Shown here: positions 50,094-57,684 of the stretch, piece by piece | Position numbering within the stretch: position 1 is the stretch's first letter | How the letters are laid out: the number at the start of each line of letters is the position of its first letter | Origin: SAR324 cluster bacterium | GTDB taxonomy: Bacteria; SAR324; NAC60-12 | Direction: 5' to 3' | Assembly: GCA_028281495.1 (NCBI GenBank) | Contig: JANQJU010000057.1 | Coordinates: forward strand, 62,001-126,000 | DNA length: 64,000 nt | Notes under the pieces: model-generated | The model's input: the letters and a program-made list of their open reading frames with translations, nothing else | The model's database searches: none | What the model was told of the DNA's origin: nothing | Translations under genes and position numbers: made by a program

Positions 50094-51392
50094 TTATTTG
50101 ATTTCTAATCCGAGCAATGTGATGTCATCACCGATACCCACGCCTGCTGCATGGCTTTCCCCCATGCTGTAGACGGCCTCAATCAAATCTTGGATAGGGA
50201 GAGCTGCTTGTTCTTTGGCAAACCCCACCAATTGGTCCACACCAAGCAATTCTTTGCTTTCATCCATGAGTTCAATCAATCCGTCTGTATACAGTAGGAC
50301 TTTGTCACCAACTTCTAGCTGAAATGTATCTTCTTCAAAAACGATCCGTTCGTCAGAAATTGATCCAACCACAATGCCATCGGTTTGCAGCAAGAACACT
50401 TCAGTCGTTTTAGGACGGATCACTAAACCAGGAGGATGCCCGGCAGTGGTATAGGTCAGAGTTCGATCTTGGGCATTGTAAATTCCGTAAAAGATGGTCG
50501 CAAATCGATTTGCAGGGAGCCTTCCATTGAGATAGCCATTTGTGAGGCGGACCACCATTGCTGGAGAAAGTCCCGTCACTGCACTATTTGAAAAGATTCC
50601 CGAGACCATAAAAGAGAGCAATGCCGCAGGGATGCCATGTCCAGTCACATCCGTGACCATGACTCCAAACTGCGAGTCCTCCAATTTGAAAATGTTATAA
50701 ATATCTCCCCCAATTTGGATCATAGGTACAAACTTTCGCGCAATTTGCACATGAGGGATCTCTGGAATTTGTAGTGGCAATAAACATTTTTGAGTTTCTC
50801 GGGCTTGCTCTAATTCTTCCAACATCTGCTCTTGCTGAGCTTTGATTGTTTGGTAAGAATCTTCCAATTCATGGGTACGCTGCTGAACTTTTTCTTCCAA
50901 ACTTGTGTTCAAAGCTTTCAGTTCTTCAAGCAACTCCAGGTTTTTCTTTTCCAACTCATACACTTCCAAAGCCCGTTGAACTGTAACCAGCAACTCTTTC
51001 GAATCAATGGGTTTGGTTAGAAACTTATAGATATTGCCTTCGTTGATAGAGTCGATGATTGCTTCGATATCAGTGAAGCCTGTTAAAATGATGCGAATCG
51101 TCTTAGGAATGATGGGAATTGTTTGCTTCAAAAATTCTACGCCGTTCAAACGGCGCATGCGTTGATCGGAAATGATTAAATGAATCCGTTGTGGGTTGGC
51201 ATCCCGTTGGACCATTTCCAAGGCTTCTTGTCCGTCCTCAGCAGTCAATACGTGGTAGTGGGGTTCTAAAATACGAGTGAGGACACGCAGATTAGCCAAT
51301 TCATCATCGACTAACAAAATAGTGTGAGGCTTAGGAAAGGGTGCGATGGCCTGCTGTGCTTTCAGCTTCGCTTTGTTGAATTTGATTGCCAT
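50094..51392 (-). CDS. Response regulator with PP2C-type (RsbU-like) phosphatase output
   Basis: A 432-residue protein. The receiver domain (about 22-145) has LLVDDE, the phospho-acceptor Asp76 in LIISDQRM, and KPID. A coiled-coil linker (about 150-205, rich in Glu and Gln) leads to a SpoIIE/RsbU phosphatase (about 215-430) with GGDIYNIF, VMVTDVTGHGIPAALLSF, TTAGHPPGLV, LLYTDGLIELMD and GDDITLLGLE, holding the metal-binding Asp residues. It should dephosphorylate an RsbV/SpoIIAA-like STAS protein; one is encoded at 25747-26082. The sensor kinase that drives the receiver is not adjacent. Confidence 0.92.
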   Translation of the reverse strand: MAIKFNKAKLKAQQAIAPFPKPHTILLVDDELANLRVLTRILEPHYHVLTAEDGQEALEMVQRDANPQRIHLIISDQRMRRLNGVEFLKQTIPIIPKTIRIILTGFTDIEAIIDSINEGNIYKFLTKPIDSKELLVTVQRALEVYELEKKNLELLEELKALNTSLEEKVQQRTHELEDSYQTIKAQQEQMLEELEQARETQKCLLPLQIPEIPHVQIARKFVPMIQIGGDIYNIFKLEDSQFGVMVTDVTGHGIPAALLSFMVSGIFSNSAVTGLSPAMVVRLTNGYLNGRLPANRFATIFYGIYNAQDRTLTYTTAGHPPGLVIRPKTTEVFLLQTDGIVVGSISDERIVFEEDTFQLEVGDKVLLYTDGLIELMDESKELLGVDQLVGFAKEQAALPIQDLIEAVYSMGESHAAGVGIGDDITLLGLEIK

Positions 51393-51490
51393 CGTTCACT
51401 TCCTCAAGGCGGGTGCTCTGACGGTTAGAGGGTCTGTGAGAACAGGAAGTCATCATAACGAACGGAGGGGGAAATATCGATATCTAAAGG

Positions 51491-51512
51491 CCTCCCTACA
51501 CGAGTAGGGAGG
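51491..51512. terminator. Hairpin downstream of bcp
   Basis: CCTCCCTA and TAGGGAGG form a perfect 8-bp stem with a 6-base loop, 9 bases past the Bcp stop. The minus-strand tail after it (CCTTTAGATA) is only slightly T-rich. A likely weak terminator. Confidence 0.5.
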
Positions 51513-51520
51513 ATTCTTAT

Positions 51521-51982
51521 TCAACCTTTGAGTTCTCCAAGCAATTCTTGGGCATGGCCATCGGGTTTCACTTTGGGATAGGCTTTGATGATTTTTCCAT
51601 CTTCCCCAATGATAAATGTCGAGCGGATGATCCCCATAAAGGTTTTTCCATACATCTTCTTTTCCCCCCAAGCTCCAAAAGCGTCTGCAAGTTGATGGTC
51701 GGTATCACAGAGGAGGTTGAAAGGCAGATCAAATTTATTGATAAACTTTTGATGGGATTTGGAAGCATCAGGACTAACACCAAAGACAGGCACGTCCAGT
51801 GTTTCAAATTCACTCCAGGCATCGCGAATACCACAGGCTTCCTTGGTACATCCCGGCGTATCGTCTTTTGGGTAAAAATATACAATGACCTTTTTGCCCA
51901 GATAGTCACGGAGTGACATTTCTTGATCGTTTTGGTCGGTTACTTTCACATCTAGAGGGGCTTCATTTCCTTCGGTCAACAT
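51521..51982 (-). CDS. bcp: Thioredoxin-dependent peroxiredoxin Bcp
   Basis: A 153-residue peroxiredoxin of the Bcp/PrxQ group that reduces hydroperoxides using thioredoxin. The peroxidatic cysteine is Cys45 in YFYPKDDTPGCTKEAC and the resolving cysteine Cys50 is five residues later, the usual PrxQ spacing. FGVSPDASKSHQKF and RSTFIIGEDGKI are conserved. Length is normal. The thioredoxin gene at 49282 is close enough to fit the same redox role, with the phosphatase gene between. A 700-bp gap with one small ORF lies upstream. Confidence 0.94.
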   Translation of the reverse strand: MLTEGNEAPLDVKVTDQNDQEMSLRDYLGKKVIVYFYPKDDTPGCTKEACGIRDAWSEFETLDVPVFGVSPDASKSHQKFINKFDLPFNLLCDTDHQLADAFGAWGEKKMYGKTFMGIIRSTFIIGEDGKIIKAYPKVKPDGHAQELLGELKG

Positions 51983-52091
51983 GGACTTCCTTTCTCTGCA
52001 AATGATTGCGCAACATACGGTTCAGAACAGGTGCTCATCATAGCATTCTCGAAGAATTGTGGAAGTCTTTGGTGAGACGGAAAGGTGATCT

Positions 52092-52208
52092 TCAAGCTGC
52101 TTTGTTCTCTGTCAAAGCACGCTTCAACCATTTTCGAATGGCAGGGTTGCGTCGGTATTCTAGAACACGCTGGTGGATGAGGTTTTGGATATGCTGATCA
52201 GTTTTCAT
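52092..52208 (-). CDS. Possible 38-residue protein
   Basis: ATG 52208 has AGGAG six bases upstream and opens a 38-codon frame with a basic product beginning MKTDQHIQNLIHQRVLEYRR and ending KWLKRALTENKAA. It has two predicted helices and no recognised family. Coding status rests only on the ribosome-binding site and the plausible composition. Confidence 0.4.
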   Translation of the reverse strand: MKTDQHIQNLIHQRVLEYRRNPAIRKWLKRALTENKAA

Positions 52209-52698
52209 GAGGGACTCCTGTCATGTTGAGTTTCGGGCAGATCTGGCATGCAGGCTGTGGACAAATCAGCCTTCGTCACGATTGCCAGGATACCACCCGA
52301 CATTCCATTGGATGATTATGTCTTTTGTCGAAATTTATGAGAAATTGTTTCAATCCTTTACATTTTCGGCATATTGCTCAAAAGCTTTAACCTTTTTAGC
52401 TAAGACAACATGCTTCCAATCCTTTATTGGAATAGAAACTTCTCAAACTTCCGTCGTCACATAGTGACACATCCATAGTCACAGAGATAAACCTCTGTTT
52501 CTAGAGGTTCAATCTCGCGTCCATTTTGTGACTAAAGTCCAAATTTTGTGATCCAGAAATGCTGTTTAGACACGGAGGAAGGAATCAAGGTGCCTCTCCT
52601 CAATACCCTTTCGAGACTGCTTAATTCTACAAAGAGTAATGAAGGAGAGACGGAAAGCAATGAGTAGATTTACTTAGTTGGATACAAGAGCTCTAAAA
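52209..52698. other. Long intergenic region with TGTGAC-type motifs
   Basis: No gene is seen in these 490 bases. Four or five short copies of TGTGAC/GTCACA occur between 52454 and 52551, including GTCACATAGTGAC and two copies of TTTTGTGA 20 bp apart. AACCTCT/AGAGGTT can form a 7-bp hairpin at 52489-52509. It lies downstream of nrdJ and upstream of the small ORF at 52092. Confidence 0.45.
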
Positions 52699-55600
52699 TT
52701 AAGAACAACCACTCGTGGCTCCACAAGAGACACACTTGAGACAAGAACCGTTGCGAACCATCGTTAATGAACCGCAATTGCTACAATATTCCCCTTCATA
52801 GCCTTTGGCTTTGGCTTCACGAATCAAATCCACTTCAGAACGCCCTTGGGTGGCCCATACTTCGGAAACCACTGTCCCAGAATCGGAAGCAACCGCCGTT
52901 TCTTGAGACTGCGAAATGCTCGCGAAAATCGGGACATTGATTTCGCTCATTTCCCCGCTGCCGTTGGTTCCACTGCCATTGGCACCACTACCGTTGGTGC
53001 CACTACCGTTGGTGCCAGTTCCATTTTCTGGGGATTCCACTTGGCGCTCTTCCACTACTTCTTCGTCAACATATTCCGGTTCGGTTTCGGAATGTGAATG
53101 CAAGCTGCTGGAACGAAGATCTTCTTGATTCACATGAGCGAGATCGTTGCGATCCAAATATGTCACTGCCAACTCACGGAAAATATAATCGATAATAGAA
53201 GTACTCATTTTGATTGCATCATTGCCAATAACCATTCCATTGGGTTCAAAACGTGTGAATACAAAAGCTTCCACATATTCTTCTAGAGGCACACCATGCT
53301 GCAAACCGAGAGAAACGGCAATCGCGAAGCAATTCATCATGCTACGGAAAGCAGCCCCTTCTTTATGCATATCTAAAAAGATTTCTCCGAGAGTTCCATC
53401 CGGATATTCACCGGTACGCAGGTAAACTTTATGCCCTCCAATGAGAGCCTTTTGCGTATAGCCTTTACGACGATGAGGAAGACGACGACGCTTTGCTAAA
53501 TAGCGATGAATGATACGCTCCGTGATTTGAACTTCCTTGGGTAAGCTCTGAATACTCTCTTCCAATTCATCTTCTCCCTCCCATTCCAGTTCCGTGCTGG
53601 TGTTGAGTGGTTGACTGAGCTTGCTGCCGTCACGATACAATGCGTTGCACTTCAGCCCCAAACGCCATGACAACATATAAGCGTCTTGAATCTCGTTGAC
53701 CGTTGCCTCCGCAGGCATATTGATGGTTTTGGAAATTGAACCAGAAATGAACGGCTGTGCAGCGGCCATCATATAAATATGCGCATTCGGAAGAATGAAA
53801 CGCTTTCCTTTTTTGCCACATTTATTAGCACAATCGAACACTGGATAGTGTTCTTCTCTCAGGTGAGGAGCACCCTCAACGGTCATCGTTCCACAAATAT
53901 AATCGGTTGCTGCTTCGATCTCACTTTCAGAAAAACCCAACCCTTTCAAGATGCTAAAATTCATATCATTCAGTTGGGCATCGCTGAATCCCAGCGTATT
54001 TTTGCAGAACTCTTCTCCCAAGATCCATTTGTTGAATACAAAAGAAATATCGAATGCCGAGGACAATTGAGACTCCAGATTTGCCAAAATGGCGTCGGTA
54101 AACCCTTTCGCTTTCAGCGCATCACGATTGATACACGGGCTGCCGGTCAGTGTTCCGCGTCCTTTCACATAATCAACGATATCTTCGATCTGACTTTCCG
54201 AATAATCTAAAGCACTCAACGCAGGTGGAATGGATTGATTGATGATTTTGAAATATCCACCACCTGCCAATTTCTTAAACTTCACCAAAGCAAAATCAGG
54301 CTCAATGCCTGTGGTGTCGCAATCCATCAACAAACCGATAGTACCGGTGGGAGCAATTACAGTGACTTGAGCATTACGAAATCCATAACGGTCTCCTAAA
54401 TCCAAGGCCGTATCTGAAGCTTCTTGGGCAGCCCGCAACAAATCAGTGGGACAGTGCTGGCTATCAATCCCCATTGGTTTGATGGCTAAGCCTTCATATT
54501 CCGTATTTGGGACACGATATGCGGCACGGCGATGGTTGCGAATCACCTGCAACATCTGCTCGCGATTCTCTTCATAGCCAGGAAATGATCCTAACTCTTT
54601 GGCCATTTCTGCCGAAGTGGCATACGCTGTCATATGCATGATCGCTGTGATCGCACCACAAATTGAAACGGCTTTGGGAGAATCATACGGAATGCCGTTG
54701 GTCATTAAGTACGTTCCCAAATTCGCATAGCCCAATCCCAAAGTACGAAAACGGTAGGACAATTCAGCAATCCGCTGACTCGGAAATTGAGCCATCAATA
54801 CACTGACTTCCAAGGCAATAGTCCACAACCGGACAGCATGTCGGAAACGTTCGATGTCCAGCCCCCGGGTTTCTGAATTTTGAAAGGTGAGCAAGTTTAA
54901 AGAAGCCAGATTACAAGCCGTGTCATCCAAAAACATGTATTCGCTGCATGGATTGGAAGCCCGAATAGGCCCTGCTTCGGGACAGGTATGCCATTCGTTG
55001 ATCGTAGAATTGAATTGCAGCCCTGGATCGGCACAAGACCAAGCAGCATAGGCGATCTGAGACCACAATTCCGAGGCTTTGATTGTTTTACAAGGGGCCG
55101 GGTTACGGTTTTCTTGAGTAGCTTTTACTTTTTCGGTGCGCCAATACAAATTCCAATCGCCATCATTCTCCACAGCCTCCATGAAGTTATTGTCGATACG
55201 CACTGAATTGTTCGCATTCTGTCCAGAGACCGTATAATAAGCTTCCGAATTCCAGTCGGTGTCGTATTCCTCAAAGTCAATACCGGTGTAGCCTTGTTGT
55301 GCTAATTGGATAATACGTTCTACATAATTGAGCGGTACATTGAACTGTTGGGCTTTTCTCAAAACCTTGCGAAGATTTTTGTTTTTCTTACGATCATATC
55401 GTTCCGCGCCATTCCAGCTATAAATTGCTTCAAAGATTTCGTTCAAAATGGCATTGATCGTTTTCGAACCCGCAACCAAGGAAGCGACTTTTTGTTCTTC
55501 ACGAGTTTTCCAGTTTACGAAAGCTTCGATGTCTGGATGGTCTAAATCCAGGCACACCATTTTGGCGGCACGCCGTGTTGTGCCCCCCGACTTGATCGCG

Positions 55601-56397
55601 CCTGCCGCAGTATCTCCAATTTTCAAAAAAGACATTAAACCTGAAGAAACCCCACCTCCAGAAAGAGGTTCCTTGCATCCACGCAAATTGGAGAAATTCG
55701 ACCCGGTGCCTGAACCATATTTAAAAAGCCGAGCTTCACGGGTCCAGAGGTCCATGATCCCTCCATCTTGAACCAAGTCATCTTTCACAGACTGAATGAA
55801 ACAGGCATGAGGCTGGGGATGGGTATACGCATCTTTCGAACGGACGAGCTGTTTAGTGTCAGGATCAACATAAAAGTGACCTTGGGAGGGGCCATCAATT
55901 CCATAAGCCCAATTCAACCCTGTGTTGAACCATTGGGGAGAATTGGGAGCTGCCATTTGGTTGGCCATCATGTAACGCATTTCGTCGTAAAAAGCTTTGG
56001 CATCCGCTTCACTGTCAAAATAGCCATGTTTGTATCCCCAATATGTCCAACAACCTGCAAGGCGTCGAAACACTTGGCGGGAATCGGTTTCTACTGTTTC
56101 TTGTTTTTCTCTCTCTAGATGCGAAAGCTTAGATTTATCTGGCACAGAGGGTTGCAGCCAGCTAGGAATGCCCTTTTCTTTAGCAGAGCGAAGGTATTTC
56201 GGAATTCCGGCTTTCCGGAAATACTTTTGTGCCATGATATCGGTGGCCACTTGAGACCAGTTTTTAGGGACGACCACCTCTTTCCATTCGAATACAACAG
56301 AACCATCAGGATTTCGAATCACGGACGAGCGGGTGGTAAATTCAATCGATTCATATGGATCTTTCCCTTCCTGGGTAAATAGGCGATTGATTTTCAT
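52699..56397 (-). CDS. nrdJ: Adenosylcobalamin-dependent ribonucleoside-diphosphate reductase (class II)
   Basis: A 1232-residue class II reductase that makes deoxyribonucleotides with coenzyme B12, independent of oxygen. Recognisable segments are NSPQWFNTGLNWAYG, FKYGSGTGSNFSNLRG, ASNPCSEYMFLDDTACNLASLNL (active-site Cys and neighbours) and VTVIAPTGTIGLLMDCDTTGIEPDF. The C-terminus ends with a zinc ribbon (YCSNCGSLTMVRNGSCLKCVSCGATSGCS) whose cysteines probably shuttle electrons. A tandem Asn-Gly-Ser-Gly-Thr linker precedes it. No class I or III reductase genes are in the window. The leader is structured (56423-56524). Confidence 0.95.
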   Translation of the reverse strand: MKINRLFTQEGKDPYESIEFTTRSSVIRNPDGSVVFEWKEVVVPKNWSQVATDIMAQKYFRKAGIPKYLRSAKEKGIPSWLQPSVPDKSKLSHLEREKQETVETDSRQVFRRLAGCWTYWGYKHGYFDSEADAKAFYDEMRYMMANQMAAPNSPQWFNTGLNWAYGIDGPSQGHFYVDPDTKQLVRSKDAYTHPQPHACFIQSVKDDLVQDGGIMDLWTREARLFKYGSGTGSNFSNLRGCKEPLSGGGVSSGLMSFLKIGDTAAGAIKSGGTTRRAAKMVCLDLDHPDIEAFVNWKTREEQKVASLVAGSKTINAILNEIFEAIYSWNGAERYDRKKNKNLRKVLRKAQQFNVPLNYVERIIQLAQQGYTGIDFEEYDTDWNSEAYYTVSGQNANNSVRIDNNFMEAVENDGDWNLYWRTEKVKATQENRNPAPCKTIKASELWSQIAYAAWSCADPGLQFNSTINEWHTCPEAGPIRASNPCSEYMFLDDTACNLASLNLLTFQNSETRGLDIERFRHAVRLWTIALEVSVLMAQFPSQRIAELSYRFRTLGLGYANLGTYLMTNGIPYDSPKAVSICGAITAIMHMTAYATSAEMAKELGSFPGYEENREQMLQVIRNHRRAAYRVPNTEYEGLAIKPMGIDSQHCPTDLLRAAQEASDTALDLGDRYGFRNAQVTVIAPTGTIGLLMDCDTTGIEPDFALVKFKKLAGGGYFKIINQSIPPALSALDYSESQIEDIVDYVKGRGTLTGSPCINRDALKAKGFTDAILANLESQLSSAFDISFVFNKWILGEEFCKNTLGFSDAQLNDMNFSILKGLGFSESEIEAATDYICGTMTVEGAPHLREEHYPVFDCANKCGKKGKRFILPNAHIYMMAAAQPFISGSISKTINMPAEATVNEIQDAYMLSWRLGLKCNALYRDGSKLSQPLNTSTELEWEGEDELEESIQSLPKEVQITERIIHRYLAKRRRLPHRRKGYTQKALIGGHKVYLRTGEYPDGTLGEIFLDMHKEGAAFRSMMNCFAIAVSLGLQHGVPLEEYVEAFVFTRFEPNGMVIGNDAIKMSTSIIDYIFRELAVTYLDRNDLAHVNQEDLRSSSLHSHSETEPEYVDEEVVEERQVESPENGTGTNGSGTNGSGANGSGTNGSGEMSEINVPIFASISQSQETAVASDSGTVVSEVWATQGRSEVDLIREAKAKGYEGEYCSNCGSLTMVRNGSCLKCVSCGATSGCS
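52961..53020 (-). repeat. 15-bp tandem repeat in nrdJ linker
   Basis: Four in-frame 15-bp units with a few third-base changes encode a five-residue repeat of the type NGSGT/NGSGA. The stretch lies between the reductase core and the C-terminal zinc ribbon and would be a flexible linker. Copy number could vary among strains. Confidence 0.8.
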
Positions 56398-56422
56398 ACA
56401 TTCCTCTGAAGCTTGGAGATTT

Positions 56423-56524
56423 GGCAGGTTGGGATATCGACCGGCTCACAAAATTTCGTTGTAGCCCACAACGAAGAAGCAGGTCGACTTCCCTGTTACA
56501 GACTATGCAGCATCCCACTGCATA
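56423..56524 (-). ncRNA. Structured nrdJ leader, possible divergent cobalamin riboswitch
   Basis: Read on the minus strand: a 7-bp hairpin TATGCAG/CTGCATA (56504-56524), then TAACAGGGAA (56489-56498), like a conserved cobalamin-riboswitch core. GGTCGACTTCCC (56482-56493) pairs with GGGATATCGACC (56431-56442) except for two central bases. Inside that stem is a perfect 8-bp hairpin TTCGTTGT/ACAACGAA (56455-56475) whose loop can pair with nearby GAGCC. ACCTGCC, the 3' end of the B12 box, is at 56423-56429. The middle B12-box bases do not match well, so this is a structured leader for certain and a riboswitch only possibly. Confidence 0.4.
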
Positions 56525-56669
56525 TAATGTGCAACACGATGTTAGAAACAGTCTTGATGAACCGTTTAGGCTAGTGCATCCTGCATTTGAAATCAATTGC
56601 AAATAACCTTTTTGAAATCAGTCGATTGTTTATAAGTTATTGATTTTAAAAGTTTTTCAAAAAGACCAT

Positions 56670-57551
56670 ATGCTTTGCTTTTCATATAAAGAACTTTTAG
56701 GAAGCCTTTCCATTTTTGGTTCAGCCTTCTGTTTTTATCTCTCTACAGCAGCCATTCGTTGGTCTCATGCAGAAGTGGATTTGAGTTCTACGTTTTTCGT
56801 TTTTTCTCGGTTTTTTCTCGGCTTTGTACTGTTTGGCAGCATCCTGCTGTTCAAAGGCCGTAAACGCATTCGTCCCAGACGTTATGACTTATTGTTGATC
56901 CGAGCGGTGACTAATACAGTGGCGGTCTTTTGTTTTTTCAAAGCTGTCGAAGTAACCACCGTAGCCGAGGCTAACATTCTCAATATGACATACCCCATAT
57001 TTGTTGCTCTATTTTCATGGATATTTTTTAAGGAACAGCAGGACTATATTGCCTATCTGATGGCGATACTGGCGGTTTGTGGAATTGTCTTGGTGATGTC
57101 TCCCGGCAATTTCGGTTCTGGCTGGAATAACCTGTGGGGGTTGAGTTCTGGAATCGTTGCGTCTTGGGCCATCATTACTTTGAATTCGGTACGGCAGTAC
57201 AATGATACCGACACCGTGTTGTTGTTTGTGTTTGGTGTAGGAATGGTGTTGTTGTATGCCGGTTTTCATGAAGACATCTACATTCCTACTCACCAGGAAC
57301 TTTTCTATCTCATGTTGTGTGGTGGTTTTGGCATCCTCGGACAATATCTCCTCACGTTGGGATTTCGTTTTGTGACAGCTGTGGAAGGAAGCATTATTTC
57401 TTCTACACGAATCTTGCTCGCAGCTGTTTTGGGACCTTACGTGGTGGGAGACCCTGCCATGACGTGGGTTGGATGGATCGGAGCATTTTTTATTTTTGGA
57501 GCTAATGCTTATTTAGCAGCCAGGAAGGCAGGACGGGGATGGGGTGGATGA
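56670..57551 (+). CDS. EamA/DMT-family transporter
   Basis: A ~293-residue membrane protein with about ten hydrophobic helices arranged as two EamA repeats (about 10-130 and 145-285), typical of drug/metabolite transporters that export or import small molecules. Repeat signatures are VEVTTVAEANILNMTYPIFVALFSWIFFKEQ and FVTAVEGSIISSTRILLAAVLGPYVVGDP. Substrate unknown. The frame opens at a TTG at 56640, but the first ATG (56670, MLCFSYKELLG) gives the usual N-terminus. Divergent from nrdJ. A 10-bp perfect terminator stem follows at 57573. Confidence 0.87.
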   Translation: MLCFSYKELLGSLSIFGSAFCFYLSTAAIRWSHAEVDLSSTFFVFSRFFLGFVLFGSILLFKGRKRIRPRRYDLLLIRAVTNTVAVFCFFKAVEVTTVAEANILNMTYPIFVALFSWIFFKEQQDYIAYLMAILAVCGIVLVMSPGNFGSGWNNLWGLSSGIVASWAIITLNSVRQYNDTDTVLLFVFGVGMVLLYAGFHEDIYIPTHQELFYLMLCGGFGILGQYLLTLGFRFVTAVEGSIISSTRILLAAVLGPYVVGDPAMTWVGWIGAFFIFGANAYLAARKAGRGWGG

Positions 57552-57572
57552 ATCGGTCAAAAACAGGGTGGC

Positions 57573-57603
57573 AAACGCAGGCTGAAACGCTTTGCCTGCG
57601 TTT
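57573..57603. terminator. Bidirectional terminator between EamA gene and CheA-like gene
   Basis: AAACGCAGGC and GCCTGCGTTT form a perfect 10-bp stem with an 11-base loop in the gap between convergent genes. A/T bases flank both sides, as expected for a two-way intrinsic terminator. Confidence 0.75.
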
Positions 57604-57684
57604 GTATTTCAAATGGCACTTTTACGTCATGCTACCGCATTAATGTGAAAAACGATCTTTCTTCACTATCAATACCAGACAGAA

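Noticed and set aside
57631..57639. One reverse-strand copy of TGCGGTAGC near the CheA-like gene's 3' end
   Set aside because: A single 9-mer is expected by chance in 64 kb on two strands, and it lies downstream of both neighbouring genes, so it is not counted with the array at 25381-25662.
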